Shown: positions 25,868 to 35,934 of the stretch, in pieces
Numbering within the stretch: the first letter of the stretch is position 1
How the letters are laid out: every line of letters begins with the position of its first letter
Assembly: GCF_029193575.1 (NCBI RefSeq)
Contig: NZ_JARGCS010000024.1
Location: 124,001-188,000 of the forward strand
Reading direction: 5' to 3'
Length of the DNA stretch: 64,000 nucleotides
From: Pseudomonas entomophila
GTDB taxonomy: Bacteria > Pseudomonadota > Gammaproteobacteria > Pseudomonadales > Pseudomonadaceae
Translations under genes and position numbers: made by a program
Notes under the pieces: generated by a model
Database searches by the model: none
What the model was told of the DNA's origin: nothing
The model's input: the letters and a program-made list of their open reading frames with translations, nothing else

Positions 25868-26335
25868 ATGCGCCTGCGCCTGATCGCGGTGGGTTCGCGC
25901 ATGCCCAAGTGGGTCGAGGAAGGCTGGCATGAATATGCCAAGCGCCTGCCCCCTGAGCTTGCGCTGGAGCTGGTGGAGATCCCGCTGAACACCCGTGGCA
26001 AGAACGCCGATGTCGCCCGCCTGATCCGTCAGGAAGGCGAGGCGATGCTCGCCAAGGTTCAGCCTGGGGAACGGATCGTCACGCTCGAAGTCCATGGCAA
26101 GCCCTGGAGCACCGAGCAACTGGCGGTCGAGCTGGACCGCTGGCGCCTGGATGCGCGCACGGTCAACCTGATGGTGGGCGGCCCGGAAGGGCTGGCGCCG
26201 GAAGTCTGTGCACGCAGCGAGCAGCGCTGGTCGCTGTCACCGCTGACCCTGCCGCACCCGCTGGTACGGATACTCCTGGGCGAGCAGATCTACCGCGCCT
26301 GGACCGTGCTGTCCGGGCATCCCTACCACAAATGA
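25868..26335 (+). CDS. rlmH: 23S rRNA pseudouridine-1915 methyltransferase RlmH
   Basis: A 155-residue SPOUT methyltransferase that methylates pseudouridine 1915 in helix 69 of 23S rRNA on the 70S ribosome. The trefoil-knot motifs [14 protein letters not shown] and [20 protein letters not shown] and the C-terminal YHK are present. It starts 9 bases after rsfS. Confidence 0.97.
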   Translation: MRLRLIAVGSRMPKWVEEGWHEYAKRLPPELALELVEIPLNTRGKNADVARLIRQEGEAMLAKVQPGERIVTLEVHGKPWSTEQLAVELDRWRLDARTVNLMVGGPEGLAPEVCARSEQRWSLSPLTLPHPLVRILLGEQIYRAWTVLSGHPYHK

Positions 26336-26348
26336 ACCTGTAAGCCCG

Positions 26349-28238
26349 ATGCCGCAGCAGATCCGCCTCAAGGACCACGAGAAAGACGCCCGCCTGGTGC
26401 GCAACCGCGTCGTGGTCGGCGCGGTGGCGATCGTGCTGCTGGTGTGCGTGCTCATCGCGCGGCTGTACTACCTGCAGATCATCCAGTACGACTACCACTC
26501 CACGCTGTCGGAGAACAATCGGGTGCACGTGCAGCCGATTCCGCCGACCCGTGGGTTGATCTTCGACCGTAACGGGGTGATCGTCGCCGACAACCGCCCC
26601 AGCTTCAGCCTGACCATGACCCGTGAGCGCGCTGGCAAATGGCAGGAAGTGCTCGACACCATCGTCGAGGTGCTGGAGCTGACTGCGGATGACCGCACGC
26701 TCTTCGAAAAGCGCATGAAGCAGGGGCGCCGGCCCTTCGAGCCGGTGCCGATCCTGTTCGAGCTGAACGAAGACCAGATCGCCCGCATCGCCGTCAACCA
26801 GTTCCGCCTGCCCGGTGTGGAAGTGGCGGCGCAGTTGGTGCGGCACTACCCGCAGGGGCCGCATTTCGCCCATTCGGTGGGCTACGTGGGGCGCATCAAC
26901 GAGAAGGAACTCAAGACCCTCGACCCGGTGAACTACAGCGGTACCCACCATATTGGCAAGACCGGCGTCGAGCGTTTCTACGAAGACGAGCTGCACGGCC
27001 AGGTGGGCTACGAGGAAGTCGAGACCAACGCCCGGGGCCGCGTGTTGCGGGTGCTCAAGCGCACCGACCCGATCCCCGGCAAGGACATCGTGCTGAGCCT
27101 GGACATCAAGCTGCAGGAAGCCGCCGAAGCGGCCTTGGCTGGCCGGCGCGGCGCCATCGTGGCCCTCGACCCGCGTACCGGCGAGGTGCTGGCGATGGTC
27201 AGCCAGCCGAGCTTCGACCCCAACCTGTTCGTCACTGGCATCAGCTTCAAGGCCTACGCCGAGCTGCGCGACTCGATCGACCGGCCGTTGTTCAACCGGG
27301 TGCTGCGTGGCCTGTACCCGCCGGGCTCGACGATCAAGCCGGCAGTGGCCATCGCCGGCCTCGACAGCGGCGTGGTCAACGCCGGCACGCGGGTCTTCGA
27401 CCCGGGCTACTACCAATTGCCCAACTACGACCACAAGTACCGCAACTGGAACCGCACCGGCGACGGCTGGGTGGATCTTGATGTGGCGATCATGCGGTCG
27501 AACGACACGTACTTCTACGATCTTGCGCACAAGATGGGCATCGATCGGCTGTCCAGCTACATGAACAAGTTCGGTATCGGCCAAAAGGTCTCGCTGGACA
27601 TGTTCGAGGAATCGCCTGGCCTGATGCCGTCCCGTGAATGGAAACGCGCCACCCGCCGCCAGGCTTGGTTCCCCGGCGAGACGCTGATCCTCGGCATTGG
27701 CCAGGGCTATATGCAGGCCACGCCCCTGCAACTGGCCCAGGCCACCGCGTTGATCGCCAACAAGGGCAAGTGGAACCGCCCGCACCTGGCCAAGACCATC
27801 GAAGGCAAGCCGCCCGTGGACGAGAACCCCATGGAGGACATCGTCCTGCGCGACAAGTCCGACTGGGCCAAGGTGACCCACGGCATGGAGCAGGTGATGC
27901 ACGGTGCCCGTGGCACCGCGCGCAAGGCGTCGATCGGCGCGCAGTACCGCATCGCCGGCAAGAGCGGCACCGCCCAGGTGGTGGCGATCAAGCAGGGCGA
28001 GAAATACGACCGCAACAAACTCCAGGAGCGCCACCGCGACCACGCGTTGTTCGTCGCCTTCGCCCCGGCCGACGATCCGAAGATCGTGGTCTCGGTGATG
28101 GTCGAGAACGGTGAGTCCGGCTCTGGCGTCGCCGCGCCGGTGGTGCGCCAGGTGATGGACGCCTGGCTGCTCGACGAGAGCGGCCGGCTCAAGCCCGAGT
28201 TCGCTCCTGCCACCGTCGCCCAGGAATCGGCCCCGTGA
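26349..28238 (+). CDS. mrdA: Penicillin-binding protein 2 (elongasome transpeptidase)
   Basis: A 629-residue class B PBP that cross-links peptidoglycan during rod elongation. There is one N-terminal membrane anchor (about residues 20-42), then a pedestal domain, then the transpeptidase with catalytic STIK (in PPGSTIKPA), SND (in MRSNDTYF) and KSGT (in AGKSGTAQ). It overlaps rodA by 4 bases (GTGA), the usual pairing with its glycosyltransferase partner. Confidence 0.97.
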   Translation: MPQQIRLKDHEKDARLVRNRVVVGAVAIVLLVCVLIARLYYLQIIQYDYHSTLSENNRVHVQPIPPTRGLIFDRNGVIVADNRPSFSLTMTRERAGKWQEVLDTIVEVLELTADDRTLFEKRMKQGRRPFEPVPILFELNEDQIARIAVNQFRLPGVEVAAQLVRHYPQGPHFAHSVGYVGRINEKELKTLDPVNYSGTHHIGKTGVERFYEDELHGQVGYEEVETNARGRVLRVLKRTDPIPGKDIVLSLDIKLQEAAEAALAGRRGAIVALDPRTGEVLAMVSQPSFDPNLFVTGISFKAYAELRDSIDRPLFNRVLRGLYPPGSTIKPAVAIAGLDSGVVNAGTRVFDPGYYQLPNYDHKYRNWNRTGDGWVDLDVAIMRSNDTYFYDLAHKMGIDRLSSYMNKFGIGQKVSLDMFEESPGLMPSREWKRATRRQAWFPGETLILGIGQGYMQATPLQLAQATALIANKGKWNRPHLAKTIEGKPPVDENPMEDIVLRDKSDWAKVTHGMEQVMHGARGTARKASIGAQYRIAGKSGTAQVVAIKQGEKYDRNKLQERHRDHALFVAFAPADDPKIVVSVMVENGESGSGVAAPVVRQVMDAWLLDESGRLKPEFAPATVAQESAP

Positions 28239-29380
28239 AGAACAATTTCGATCGCATGCTCTCCAGCGAGGACGTGATGCGCAGGCGCGCAAGCTTCCTG
28301 CAGCGCATCCATGTCGACGGCCCGCTGCTGCTCATCCTGCTGACCCTGGCGGCTGGCAGCCTGTTCGTCCTCTATTCGGCCAGCGGCAAGAACTGGGACC
28401 TGCTGATGAAGCAGGCGACCTCGTTCGGCATTGGCCTGGTGTCGATGTTCGTCATCGCGCAACTGGAGCCGCGCTTCATGGCGCGGTGGGTGCCGCTGGC
28501 GTACGTCGCCGGGGTGGTGCTGCTGGTGGTGGTGGACGTCATGGGCCACAACGCCATGGGCGCCACGCGCTGGATCAACATCCCCGGGGTGATCCGCTTC
28601 CAGCCCTCTGAGTTCATGAAGATCATCATGCCGGCGACCATCGCCTGGTACCTGTCCAAGCGCACCCTGCCGCCGCACCTCAAGCACGTGGCGATCAGCC
28701 TGGTGCTGATCGGCTTGCCGTTCATCCTCATCGTCCGCCAGCCCGACCTCGGCACCGCGCTGCTGATCCTCGCTTCGGGCGCCTTCGTGCTGTTCATGGG
28801 CGGCCTGCGCTGGCGCTGGATCATCAGCGTGATCACCGCTGCGGTGCCGGTGGCGGTGGCGATGTGGTTCTTCGTCATGCACGACTACCAGAAGCAGCGT
28901 GTATTGACCTTCCTCGACCCGGAAAGCGACCCCCTGGGCACCGGCTGGAACATCATCCAGTCGAAGGCGGCGATCGGCTCGGGCGGGGTGTTCGGCAAGG
29001 GCTGGCTGCTGGGCACCCAGTCGCACCTGGACTTCCTGCCAGAAAGCCACACCGACTTCATCATCGCCGTGCTCGGCGAGGAATTCGGCCTGGTGGGCAT
29101 CTGCCTGCTGCTGATCGTCTACCTGCTGCTGATCGGCCGCGGCCTGGTGATCACCGCCCAGGCCCAGACCCTGTTCGGCAAGCTGCTGGCTGGCAGCCTG
29201 ACCATGACCTTCTTTGTTTATGTATTCGTCAATATCGGTATGGTCAGCGGCCTGTTGCCCGTGGTGGGTGTGCCGCTGCCCTTCATCAGCTATGGCGGAA
29301 CTTCGTTGGTGACGCTGCTGTCAGCGTTTGGCGTTCTGATGTCGATCCACACGCACCGCAAATGGATCGCGCAAGTTTGA
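28235..29380 (+). CDS. rodA: Rod-shape peptidoglycan glycosyltransferase RodA
   Basis: A 381-residue SEDS glycosyltransferase with about ten membrane segments that polymerises glycan strands with PBP2. Recognisable parts are INIPGVIRFQPSEFMKI, IVRQPDLGTALLIL, FLPESHTDFIIAVLGEEFG and GVPLPFISYGGTSL. The start is GTG 28235 inside the mrdA stop. mltB follows 17 bases downstream. Confidence 0.97.
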   Translation: MKNNFDRMLSSEDVMRRRASFLQRIHVDGPLLLILLTLAAGSLFVLYSASGKNWDLLMKQATSFGIGLVSMFVIAQLEPRFMARWVPLAYVAGVVLLVVVDVMGHNAMGATRWINIPGVIRFQPSEFMKIIMPATIAWYLSKRTLPPHLKHVAISLVLIGLPFILIVRQPDLGTALLILASGAFVLFMGGLRWRWIISVITAAVPVAVAMWFFVMHDYQKQRVLTFLDPESDPLGTGWNIIQSKAAIGSGGVFGKGWLLGTQSHLDFLPESHTDFIIAVLGEEFGLVGICLLLIVYLLLIGRGLVITAQAQTLFGKLLAGSLTMTFFVYVFVNIGMVSGLLPVVGVPLPFISYGGTSLVTLLSAFGVLMSIHTHRKWIAQV

Positions 29381-29397
29381 AAAAGGTGAAGAATTCA

Positions 29398-30408
29398 ATG
29401 CAAGCAGTGCGTGGCTGGATGGCCCGTTGTGCGCCATGGGTTGGCGCGGTGGGGTTGTTCGGCGCAGTCCAGCAAGCCAATGCCGGTGACTACGACGGCT
29501 CGCCCCAGGTGGCCGAGTTCGTCGGGCAGATGACCCGCGACTACGGCTTTGCCAGCGAGCAACTGATGGGCGTGTTCGGCGAGGTGCAGCGCAAGCAGGC
29601 GATCCTCGACGCGATCTCGCGGCCGGCCGAGCGGGTCAAGCCGTGGAAGGAATACCGCCCGATGTTCATCACCGATGCGCGCATCGCCCGTGGCGTCGAC
29701 TTCTGGCGCCAGCACGAGGCCGTCCTGGCCCGTGCCGAGCAGGAATACGGCGTGCCGGCGCAGTACATCGTCGCCATCATCGGCGTGGAGACCTTCTTCG
29801 GCCGCAACACCGGCAACTACCGGGTGATCGATGCGTTGTCGACCCTGGGCTTCGACTACCCGCCGCGCGCCGAATTCTTCCGCAAGGAGCTGCGCGAGTT
29901 CCTCCTGCTGGCCCGTGAAGAGCAACTCGACCCGCTCACCCTCAAGGGCTCCTACGCCGGTGCCATGGGCCTGCCGCAGTTCATGCCGAGCAGTTTCCGC
30001 AATTACGCGGTGGACTTCGACGGCGACGGCCACATCAATATCTGGACCAACCCGGACGATGCCATCGGCAGCGTCGCCAGCTACTTCAAGCGCCACGGCT
30101 GGGTGGCCGGGCAAGCGGTGGTCAGCCGTGCCCAGGTCAGCGGCGCGCGGGCCGACGAGGGCCTGACCACCGGCATCGAACCGGTGAAGACGGTCGGGGA
30201 GTTGCGAGCGCTGGGCTGGTCGAGTCATGATGCGCTGCGCGATGATCTGCCGGTCACCGCTTTCAGGCTCGAAGGCGAATACGGCCCGGAATACTGGATG
30301 GGCCTGAAGAACTTCTACGCGATCACGCGCTACAACCGCAGCGTGATGTACGCCATGGCGGTGCATCAGCTTTCGGAACAGCTGGTCCAGGCACGGGGCG
30401 TCAAGTAA
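29398..30408 (+). CDS. mltB: Membrane-bound lytic transglycosylase B
   Basis: A 336-residue lytic transglycosylase that cleaves glycan strands to 1,6-anhydro ends. The N-terminal signal ends near QQANA. The catalytic glutamate is in IIGVETFFGRNTGNYRV, and GSYAGAMGLPQFMPSSFRNY is the second family block. Unlike E. coli MltB no lipobox is evident, so it may be periplasmic. ATG 29398 was chosen; a GTG at 29386 would add only three residues plus the start. The stop overlaps the rlpA ATG. Confidence 0.94.
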   Translation: MQAVRGWMARCAPWVGAVGLFGAVQQANAGDYDGSPQVAEFVGQMTRDYGFASEQLMGVFGEVQRKQAILDAISRPAERVKPWKEYRPMFITDARIARGVDFWRQHEAVLARAEQEYGVPAQYIVAIIGVETFFGRNTGNYRVIDALSTLGFDYPPRAEFFRKELREFLLLAREEQLDPLTLKGSYAGAMGLPQFMPSSFRNYAVDFDGDGHINIWTNPDDAIGSVASYFKRHGWVAGQAVVSRAQVSGARADEGLTTGIEPVKTVGELRALGWSSHDALRDDLPVTAFRLEGEYGPEYWMGLKNFYAITRYNRSVMYAMAVHQLSEQLVQARGVK

Positions 30409-31403
30409 TGCGCGAACTCTTTACAGCCAATACCTTCAAGCTGCTGACCTGCCTGGCCGTGGGCCTGGTGCTGGCCAGTTGCTCCTCCAGCCGCCCCACG
30501 CCGCAAGCCGGCAACACCGTGCGTGCGCAGCCGGGCCTGGACATCAACCGCGCGCACAAGGACGGCGCGCCCTGGTGGGACGTGGACGTCAACAAGATCC
30601 CCGACGCCACCCCGACCGTGCACAACGGTGCCTACAAGGCCAACCCCTACACCGTGCTGGGCAAGACCTACTACCCGATGCAGGACTCGCGCAACTACCG
30701 CGCCGAGGGCACGGCGTCGTGGTATGGCACCAAGTTCCACGGGCAGAACACCGCCAACGGCGAGCTCTACGACCTTTACGGCATGAGCGCGGCGCACAAG
30801 ACCCTGCCGCTGCCGGCCTACGTGCGGGTGACCAACCTGGCCAACGGGCGCAGCGTGATCCTGCGGGTCAACGACCGTGGCCCGTTCTACTCCGACCGCA
30901 TCATCGACTTGTCCTACGCCGCGGCGAAGAAGCTCGGCTATGCCGAGATCGGCACCGCCCACGTGCGCGTCGAGGGCATCGACCCGCAGCAATGGTGGGC
31001 CCAGCGTGGCCAGCAGCCGCCTTTGGTGCTCAAGGAGCCGCAAGTGGCCCAGGCCCAGCCGATCCCGGCCAGCACCGGCCGCGTCGAACAGTGGACCCCG
31101 CCGCCGCAGCAGCACGCGGCGCCCGTGGTGCCGGTGCAGGTCGCGGGCAATAACGTGCCGGGCAACAGCGGCGGCAGCTTCCTGCAGGTGGGCGCATTCG
31201 CCAACCCGGATGCCGCCGAGCTGCTGCGCTCCAAGCTCAGCGGCATGGTCAGCGCGCCCGTGTTCATCAGCTCCATCGTGCGTAACCAGCAGACCCTGCA
31301 CCGGGTACGCCTGGGGCCGATCAACAGCCAGGGCGAAATCCAGCAGACGCAGGACAGCATTCGCCTGGCCAACCTCGGCCAGGCCAAGCTGGTCACCGAC
31401 TGA
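30408..31403 (+). CDS. rlpA: Septal ring lytic transglycosylase RlpA
   Basis: A 331-residue lipoprotein with lipobox LASC (about residue 25). The DPBB domain covers about 100-190 (GTASWYGTKFHGQNTANGE, NLANGRSVILRVNDRGPF), with the aspartate of VNDRGPF conserved. A C-terminal SPOR domain covers about 250-331 (FLQVGAFANPDAAELL). In P. aeruginosa RlpA cleaves denuded glycan at the division site, to which SPOR targets it. It overlaps the mltB stop by one base (TAATG). Confidence 0.95.
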   Translation: MRELFTANTFKLLTCLAVGLVLASCSSSRPTPQAGNTVRAQPGLDINRAHKDGAPWWDVDVNKIPDATPTVHNGAYKANPYTVLGKTYYPMQDSRNYRAEGTASWYGTKFHGQNTANGELYDLYGMSAAHKTLPLPAYVRVTNLANGRSVILRVNDRGPFYSDRIIDLSYAAAKKLGYAEIGTAHVRVEGIDPQQWWAQRGQQPPLVLKEPQVAQAQPIPASTGRVEQWTPPPQQHAAPVVPVQVAGNNVPGNSGGSFLQVGAFANPDAAELLRSKLSGMVSAPVFISSIVRNQQTLHRVRLGPINSQGEIQQTQDSIRLANLGQAKLVTD

Positions 31404-31462
31404 CCGCGCAGAAGCCGACGCCGACCTGTCGGTTTGTTCATGAATTGCCAGCCCCGGCCATG

Positions 31463-31468
31463 TACAAT
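31463..31468 (+). promoter_or_regulatory. Possible -10 box before dacA
   Basis: TACAAT lies 108 bases before the dacA start, preceded directly by TG. TTGCCA occurs upstream but at 12 bases spacing, which is too short, so the -35 is unclear. Confidence 0.3.
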
Positions 31469-31575
31469 GGCCGTTTTGCCCCTTGAGGCATGGGCTGTCC
31501 GCCAGCCCTGAAGCAGACTGAAACGCCATGGCACGTCCATGGAACATCAGACCCTTAGCGATTTACGAGAGACGG

Positions 31576-32736
31576 ATGAACATCACCAACCTTGCCAAAC
31601 GACTTTGCCTGCCCGTACTGCTGATGATCATGCCCGCTGCCTTCGCAGCGGAACAGATGATGCCGGCACCGCCGCAGCTGGCGGCCAAGTCCTATGTACT
31701 CATGGATGCGTCCAGCGGCAACGTGCTGGTCGAGAACAACGGTGACGAGCGCCTGCCGCCAGCCAGCCTGACCAAGCTGATGACCGCCTACATCGCCACC
31801 CTCGACATCCGTCGTGGCCAGATCGGCGAGAACGACCCGGTGACCGTCAGCGAGAACGCCTGGCGCACCGGCGGGTCGCGGATGTTCATCAAGGTCGGCA
31901 GCCAGGTCACCGTCAGCGACCTGCTGCACGGCATCATCATCCAGTCGGGCAACGATGCCTCGGTCGCCCTGTCCGAGCACATCGCCGGCAGCGAAGACGC
32001 CTTCGCCGACATGATGAACAAGACCGCCGGCGACCTCGGCATGTCCAACTCGCACTTCATGAACCCCACCGGCCTGCCGAACCCGGAGCACTACTCCTCG
32101 GCCCACGACATGGCCCTGCTGGCGCGCGCGATCATCAACGAAGACCCGGCGCACTACGCGATCTACTCGCAGAAAGAGTTCTACTGGAACAACATCAAGC
32201 AGCCCAACCGCAACCTGCTGCTGTGGCGCGACAAGACCGTCGACGGCCTGAAGACCGGCCACACCGAAGAAGCCGGCTACTGCATGGTCGCCTCCGCCGT
32301 GCGTGACGGCCAGCGCCTGATCGCTGTGGTGTTCGGCACCAACAGCGAACAGTCCCGCGCCGCCGAGACCCAGAAGCTGCTGACCTACGGCTTCCGCTTC
32401 TTCGAAACCCAGACCTTCTACCAGAAGGGCACCGAGCTGAGCCAGGCACCGGTCTGGAAGGGCGCCACCGGCCAGGTGAAGGCCGGCCTGGCCAACGACC
32501 TGACCATGACCATGCCTAAAGGCCAGTTGAAACGCCTGCAGGCTTCGATGACCATGAACCCGCAGCTGACCGCGCCCATCGCCAAAGGTGACGTGATCGG
32601 CAAAGTGGAAGTCAAACTGGACGAGAAAGTGGTCCACAGTGCCGACCTCATCGCCCTCGACGGCGTCGAGGAAGGTGGTTTCTTCCGTCGTATGTGGGAT
32701 AGCATTCGCCTATTCTTCTACGGGTTGTTCAACTGA
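31576..32736 (+). CDS. dacA: D-alanyl-D-alanine carboxypeptidase (PBP5/6 family)
   Basis: A 386-residue low-molecular-mass PBP that trims the terminal D-Ala of peptidoglycan stems. The signal peptide ends in AFA before AEQMM. The catalytic motifs are SLTKLM (SxxK), SGN in IQSGNDAS and KTG in GLKTGHTEEAGY. The C-terminus GFFRRMWDSIRLFFYGLF is the amphipathic membrane anchor. ATG 31576 gives a proper signal peptide; the frame is open further upstream. A strong terminator follows. Confidence 0.96.
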   Translation: MNITNLAKRLCLPVLLMIMPAAFAAEQMMPAPPQLAAKSYVLMDASSGNVLVENNGDERLPPASLTKLMTAYIATLDIRRGQIGENDPVTVSENAWRTGGSRMFIKVGSQVTVSDLLHGIIIQSGNDASVALSEHIAGSEDAFADMMNKTAGDLGMSNSHFMNPTGLPNPEHYSSAHDMALLARAIINEDPAHYAIYSQKEFYWNNIKQPNRNLLLWRDKTVDGLKTGHTEEAGYCMVASAVRDGQRLIAVVFGTNSEQSRAAETQKLLTYGFRFFETQTFYQKGTELSQAPVWKGATGQVKAGLANDLTMTMPKGQLKRLQASMTMNPQLTAPIAKGDVIGKVEVKLDEKVVHSADLIALDGVEEGGFFRRMWDSIRLFFYGLFN

Positions 32737-32749
32737 CACGTGACCTGCA

Positions 32750-32782
32750 CGCCCCCGCGAACCCTGCGGGGGCGTTGTTGTT
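32750..32782 (+). terminator. Rho-independent terminator after dacA
   Basis: A perfect 9-base-pair stem CGCCCCCGC / GCGGGGGCG with a 7-base loop is followed by the T-rich TTGTTGTTG. Confidence 0.75.
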
Positions 32783-32809
32783 GCCACGGCTTACGAGGCC
32801 GTTTCCGCC

Positions 32810-33085
32810 ATGAGCGAACCTGACGTCAAGTCGCATAAAATCGAATTCCCCTGCGAGGATTACCCGATCAAGGTGATCGGCGATACCGTGGTCGGTTTCC
32901 GGGACACCGTGATCGAGATCCTCAGCAAACACGCCAAGGTCGACCTGAGCACGTTGGCCGAGCGCCAGAGCAAGGAAGGCAAGTACACCACCGTGCAGCT
33001 GCATATCGTCGCCGAGAGCGAGAACCAGCTGCACGACATCAACAGCGCCCTGCGAGCCACCGGCATCGTGAAAATGGTGCTGTGA
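32810..33085 (+). CDS. ybeD: DUF493 (YbeD) family protein
   Basis: A 91-residue ACT-like fold protein of the YbeD/DUF493 family, with [18 protein letters not shown] at the N-terminus and [19 protein letters not shown] in the middle. Its function is unresolved; it has long been linked to lipoate metabolism by position. It overlaps lipB by one base (TGATG). Confidence 0.92.
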   Translation: MSEPDVKSHKIEFPCEDYPIKVIGDTVVGFRDTVIEILSKHAKVDLSTLAERQSKEGKYTTVQLHIVAESENQLHDINSALRATGIVKMVL

Positions 33086-33732
33086 TGCAAGCGAGTCTCG
33101 GTTTCCGCGATCTTGGCCTGCAGCCCTATGAGCCGGTGCTGGAGGCCATGCGTCGCTTTACCGAGCAGCGCGGCCCGCAAAGCCAGGACGAAGTATGGCT
33201 GGTCGAGCACCCGCCGGTGTTCACCCAGGGCCAGGCCGGCAAGGCCGAGCACCTGCTGGTGCCAGGCGAGATCCCGGTGGTGCAGACCGACCGCGGCGGC
33301 CAGGTCACTTACCATGGCCCCGGCCAGTTGGTGGCCTACCTGTTGCTGGACGTGCGCCGCCTGAGCATTGGCGTGCGCGAGCTGGTCAGCCGCATCGAGC
33401 AGACCCTGATCGACCTGCTCGCCAGTTACGGCGTGCAGGCCGCGGCCAAGCCCGATGCGCCGGGTGTCTATGTCGACGGGGCGAAGATCGCCTCGCTCGG
33501 CCTGCGAATCCGCAACGGTCGTTCGTTCCACGGCCTTGCCCTGAACGTGGACATGGACCTTGCGCCATTCCGCCGAATCAACCCCTGCGGGTATGCGGGG
33601 CTGGCGATGACCCAGCTGCGCGACCTGGCAGGCCCGATCGAACTCGACGAGGTCAGGACAAGGCTGCGCGGACAGCTGGTCAAGCACCTCGACTATGCTG
33701 AGCAGACGACCCTCACGGGCGGAATCGACTGA
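33085..33732 (+). CDS. lipB: Octanoyl-ACP:protein N-octanoyltransferase
   Basis: A 215-residue LipB that moves octanoate from acyl carrier protein to the lipoyl domains of 2-oxoacid dehydrogenases and the glycine cleavage H protein. The catalytic lysine is in [13 protein letters not shown] and the catalytic cysteine in [30 protein letters not shown] is the family signature. ATG 33085 overlaps the ybeD stop. lipA follows 2 bases downstream. Confidence 0.97.
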   Translation: MQASLGFRDLGLQPYEPVLEAMRRFTEQRGPQSQDEVWLVEHPPVFTQGQAGKAEHLLVPGEIPVVQTDRGGQVTYHGPGQLVAYLLLDVRRLSIGVRELVSRIEQTLIDLLASYGVQAAAKPDAPGVYVDGAKIASLGLRIRNGRSFHGLALNVDMDLAPFRRINPCGYAGLAMTQLRDLAGPIELDEVRTRLRGQLVKHLDYAEQTTLTGGID

Positions 33733-33734
33733 TT

Positions 33735-34751
<1,017 letters not shown>

Positions 34752-34768
34752 GCCTGGTTTGACCCGTC

Positions 34769-34810
34769 AATGCCGATGCGCGCCGTGAGGCGGCATCGGC
34801 ATTTTCGTTT
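34769..34810 (+). terminator. Rho-independent terminator after lipA
   Basis: An 11-base-pair stem AATGCCGATGC / GCATCGGCATT is followed by TTCGTTT. Confidence 0.75.
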
Positions 34811-34888
34811 CAGGGCGCCGTTTCCCGATGGGCGCAGCCGCCATCGGCACCCACAGTGTCGGCCCCTGTATCCGCATGGAGTTGCACG

Positions 34889-35824
34889 ATGAACTGTGTT
34901 GAAACCCTCGCCTCACCCTTGCCCAAGGCACTGACCGGCAATGCCCGCTTCGCCATCGTCGCGCCGGCCGGGCCTGCACGCCTGGATGCCGACAAGGCTC
35001 GGCAGTGGTTCGAACGCCGCGGTTACCAGTGCCGGCTCTTCCCCGGTGTCGACCAGGCCGATGGCTACTTGGCCGGTAGTGATGCGCAACGCCTGCAAGA
35101 CCTGCACGACGCCTTCGCCGACCCTGAGATCGACGCGATCCTGTGCATGCGTGGCGGCTATGGCAGCATGCGCCTGCTCGACCGCCTCGATTTCGAGCTG
35201 ATCCGTCGCCACCCCAAACCCTTGATTGGCTACAGCGACATCACCGCCCTGCACACGGCGATCGCCCGACATGCCGGGTTCATCACCTTTCATGGCGCAA
35301 TGCTCAACGCCGACTTGCTGGGGGAGAAGCAGCCACCGACCGAACGCTCGTTGTTCGAGCAATTGCAGGGGCTGAAAGGCGCAGGTGACAGCTTGGGCCA
35401 CCCCGCAGCCTATCCGCTGACCAGTGTGGTGCCGGGCGTTGCCAGCGGGCGGCTGGTCGGTGGCAACCTGTCGATGCTGGGCGCCACCCTGGGTACCCTG
35501 GCGGAGGTCGATACACAGGGTTGCATCCTGTTCATCGAAGACGTCAACGAGCCGCTGTACCGGGTGGACCGCTTGCTGACGCAGTTGCGCCTGGCAGGCA
35601 AGCTCGACGGGGTGAGCGGGGTGCTGGTGGGGGATTTCGCCGGGATCACGGTGGCGGCACTGACGCCATTGCTGCGGGAGATTTTCGCGCCGCTGGGCGT
35701 GCCGGTGCTGGCGGGGTGGCGCAGTGGGCATTGCGACCCGAACCTGTGCCTGCCACTGGGCGCGCGGGTGCGCTTGGACACTGAAGTGCGGGGGCTGGTG
35801 CTGGAGCAGGCGCTGTTCCTGTAG
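34889..35824 (+). CDS. ldcA: LD-carboxypeptidase (S66 family)
   Basis: A 311-residue cytoplasmic serine peptidase that removes the terminal D-Ala from recycled murein tetrapeptides. The catalytic serine is in IGYSDITALH, the strand before it is CMRGGYGSMRLLDRL, and the histidine is in WRSGHCDPNLCLP. This is the product form Mpl (also in this window) can reuse. ATG 34889 follows GGAG at 7 bases; the frame is open upstream. Confidence 0.94.
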   Translation: MNCVETLASPLPKALTGNARFAIVAPAGPARLDADKARQWFERRGYQCRLFPGVDQADGYLAGSDAQRLQDLHDAFADPEIDAILCMRGGYGSMRLLDRLDFELIRRHPKPLIGYSDITALHTAIARHAGFITFHGAMLNADLLGEKQPPTERSLFEQLQGLKGAGDSLGHPAAYPLTSVVPGVASGRLVGGNLSMLGATLGTLAEVDTQGCILFIEDVNEPLYRVDRLLTQLRLAGKLDGVSGVLVGDFAGITVAALTPLLREIFAPLGVPVLAGWRSGHCDPNLCLPLGARVRLDTEVRGLVLEQALFL

Positions 35825-35835
35825 GCCGCGTCGCC

Positions 35836-35930
35836 TTCATCGCGGGGCAAGCCCGCTCCTACAGGGACCGCGTTGCGCCAAGGGCCTGCGGTGAACCTGT
35901 GTGGGCTTGCCTCGCGATAGAGGCGCTGCC
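35836..35930. repeat. REP element pair
   Basis: Inverted copies catcgcggggcaagcccgct and gtgggcttgcctcgcgatag are separated by about 45 bases. They lie between the convergent ldcA and transglycosylase genes. Confidence 0.8.
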
Positions 35931-35934
35931 GCGC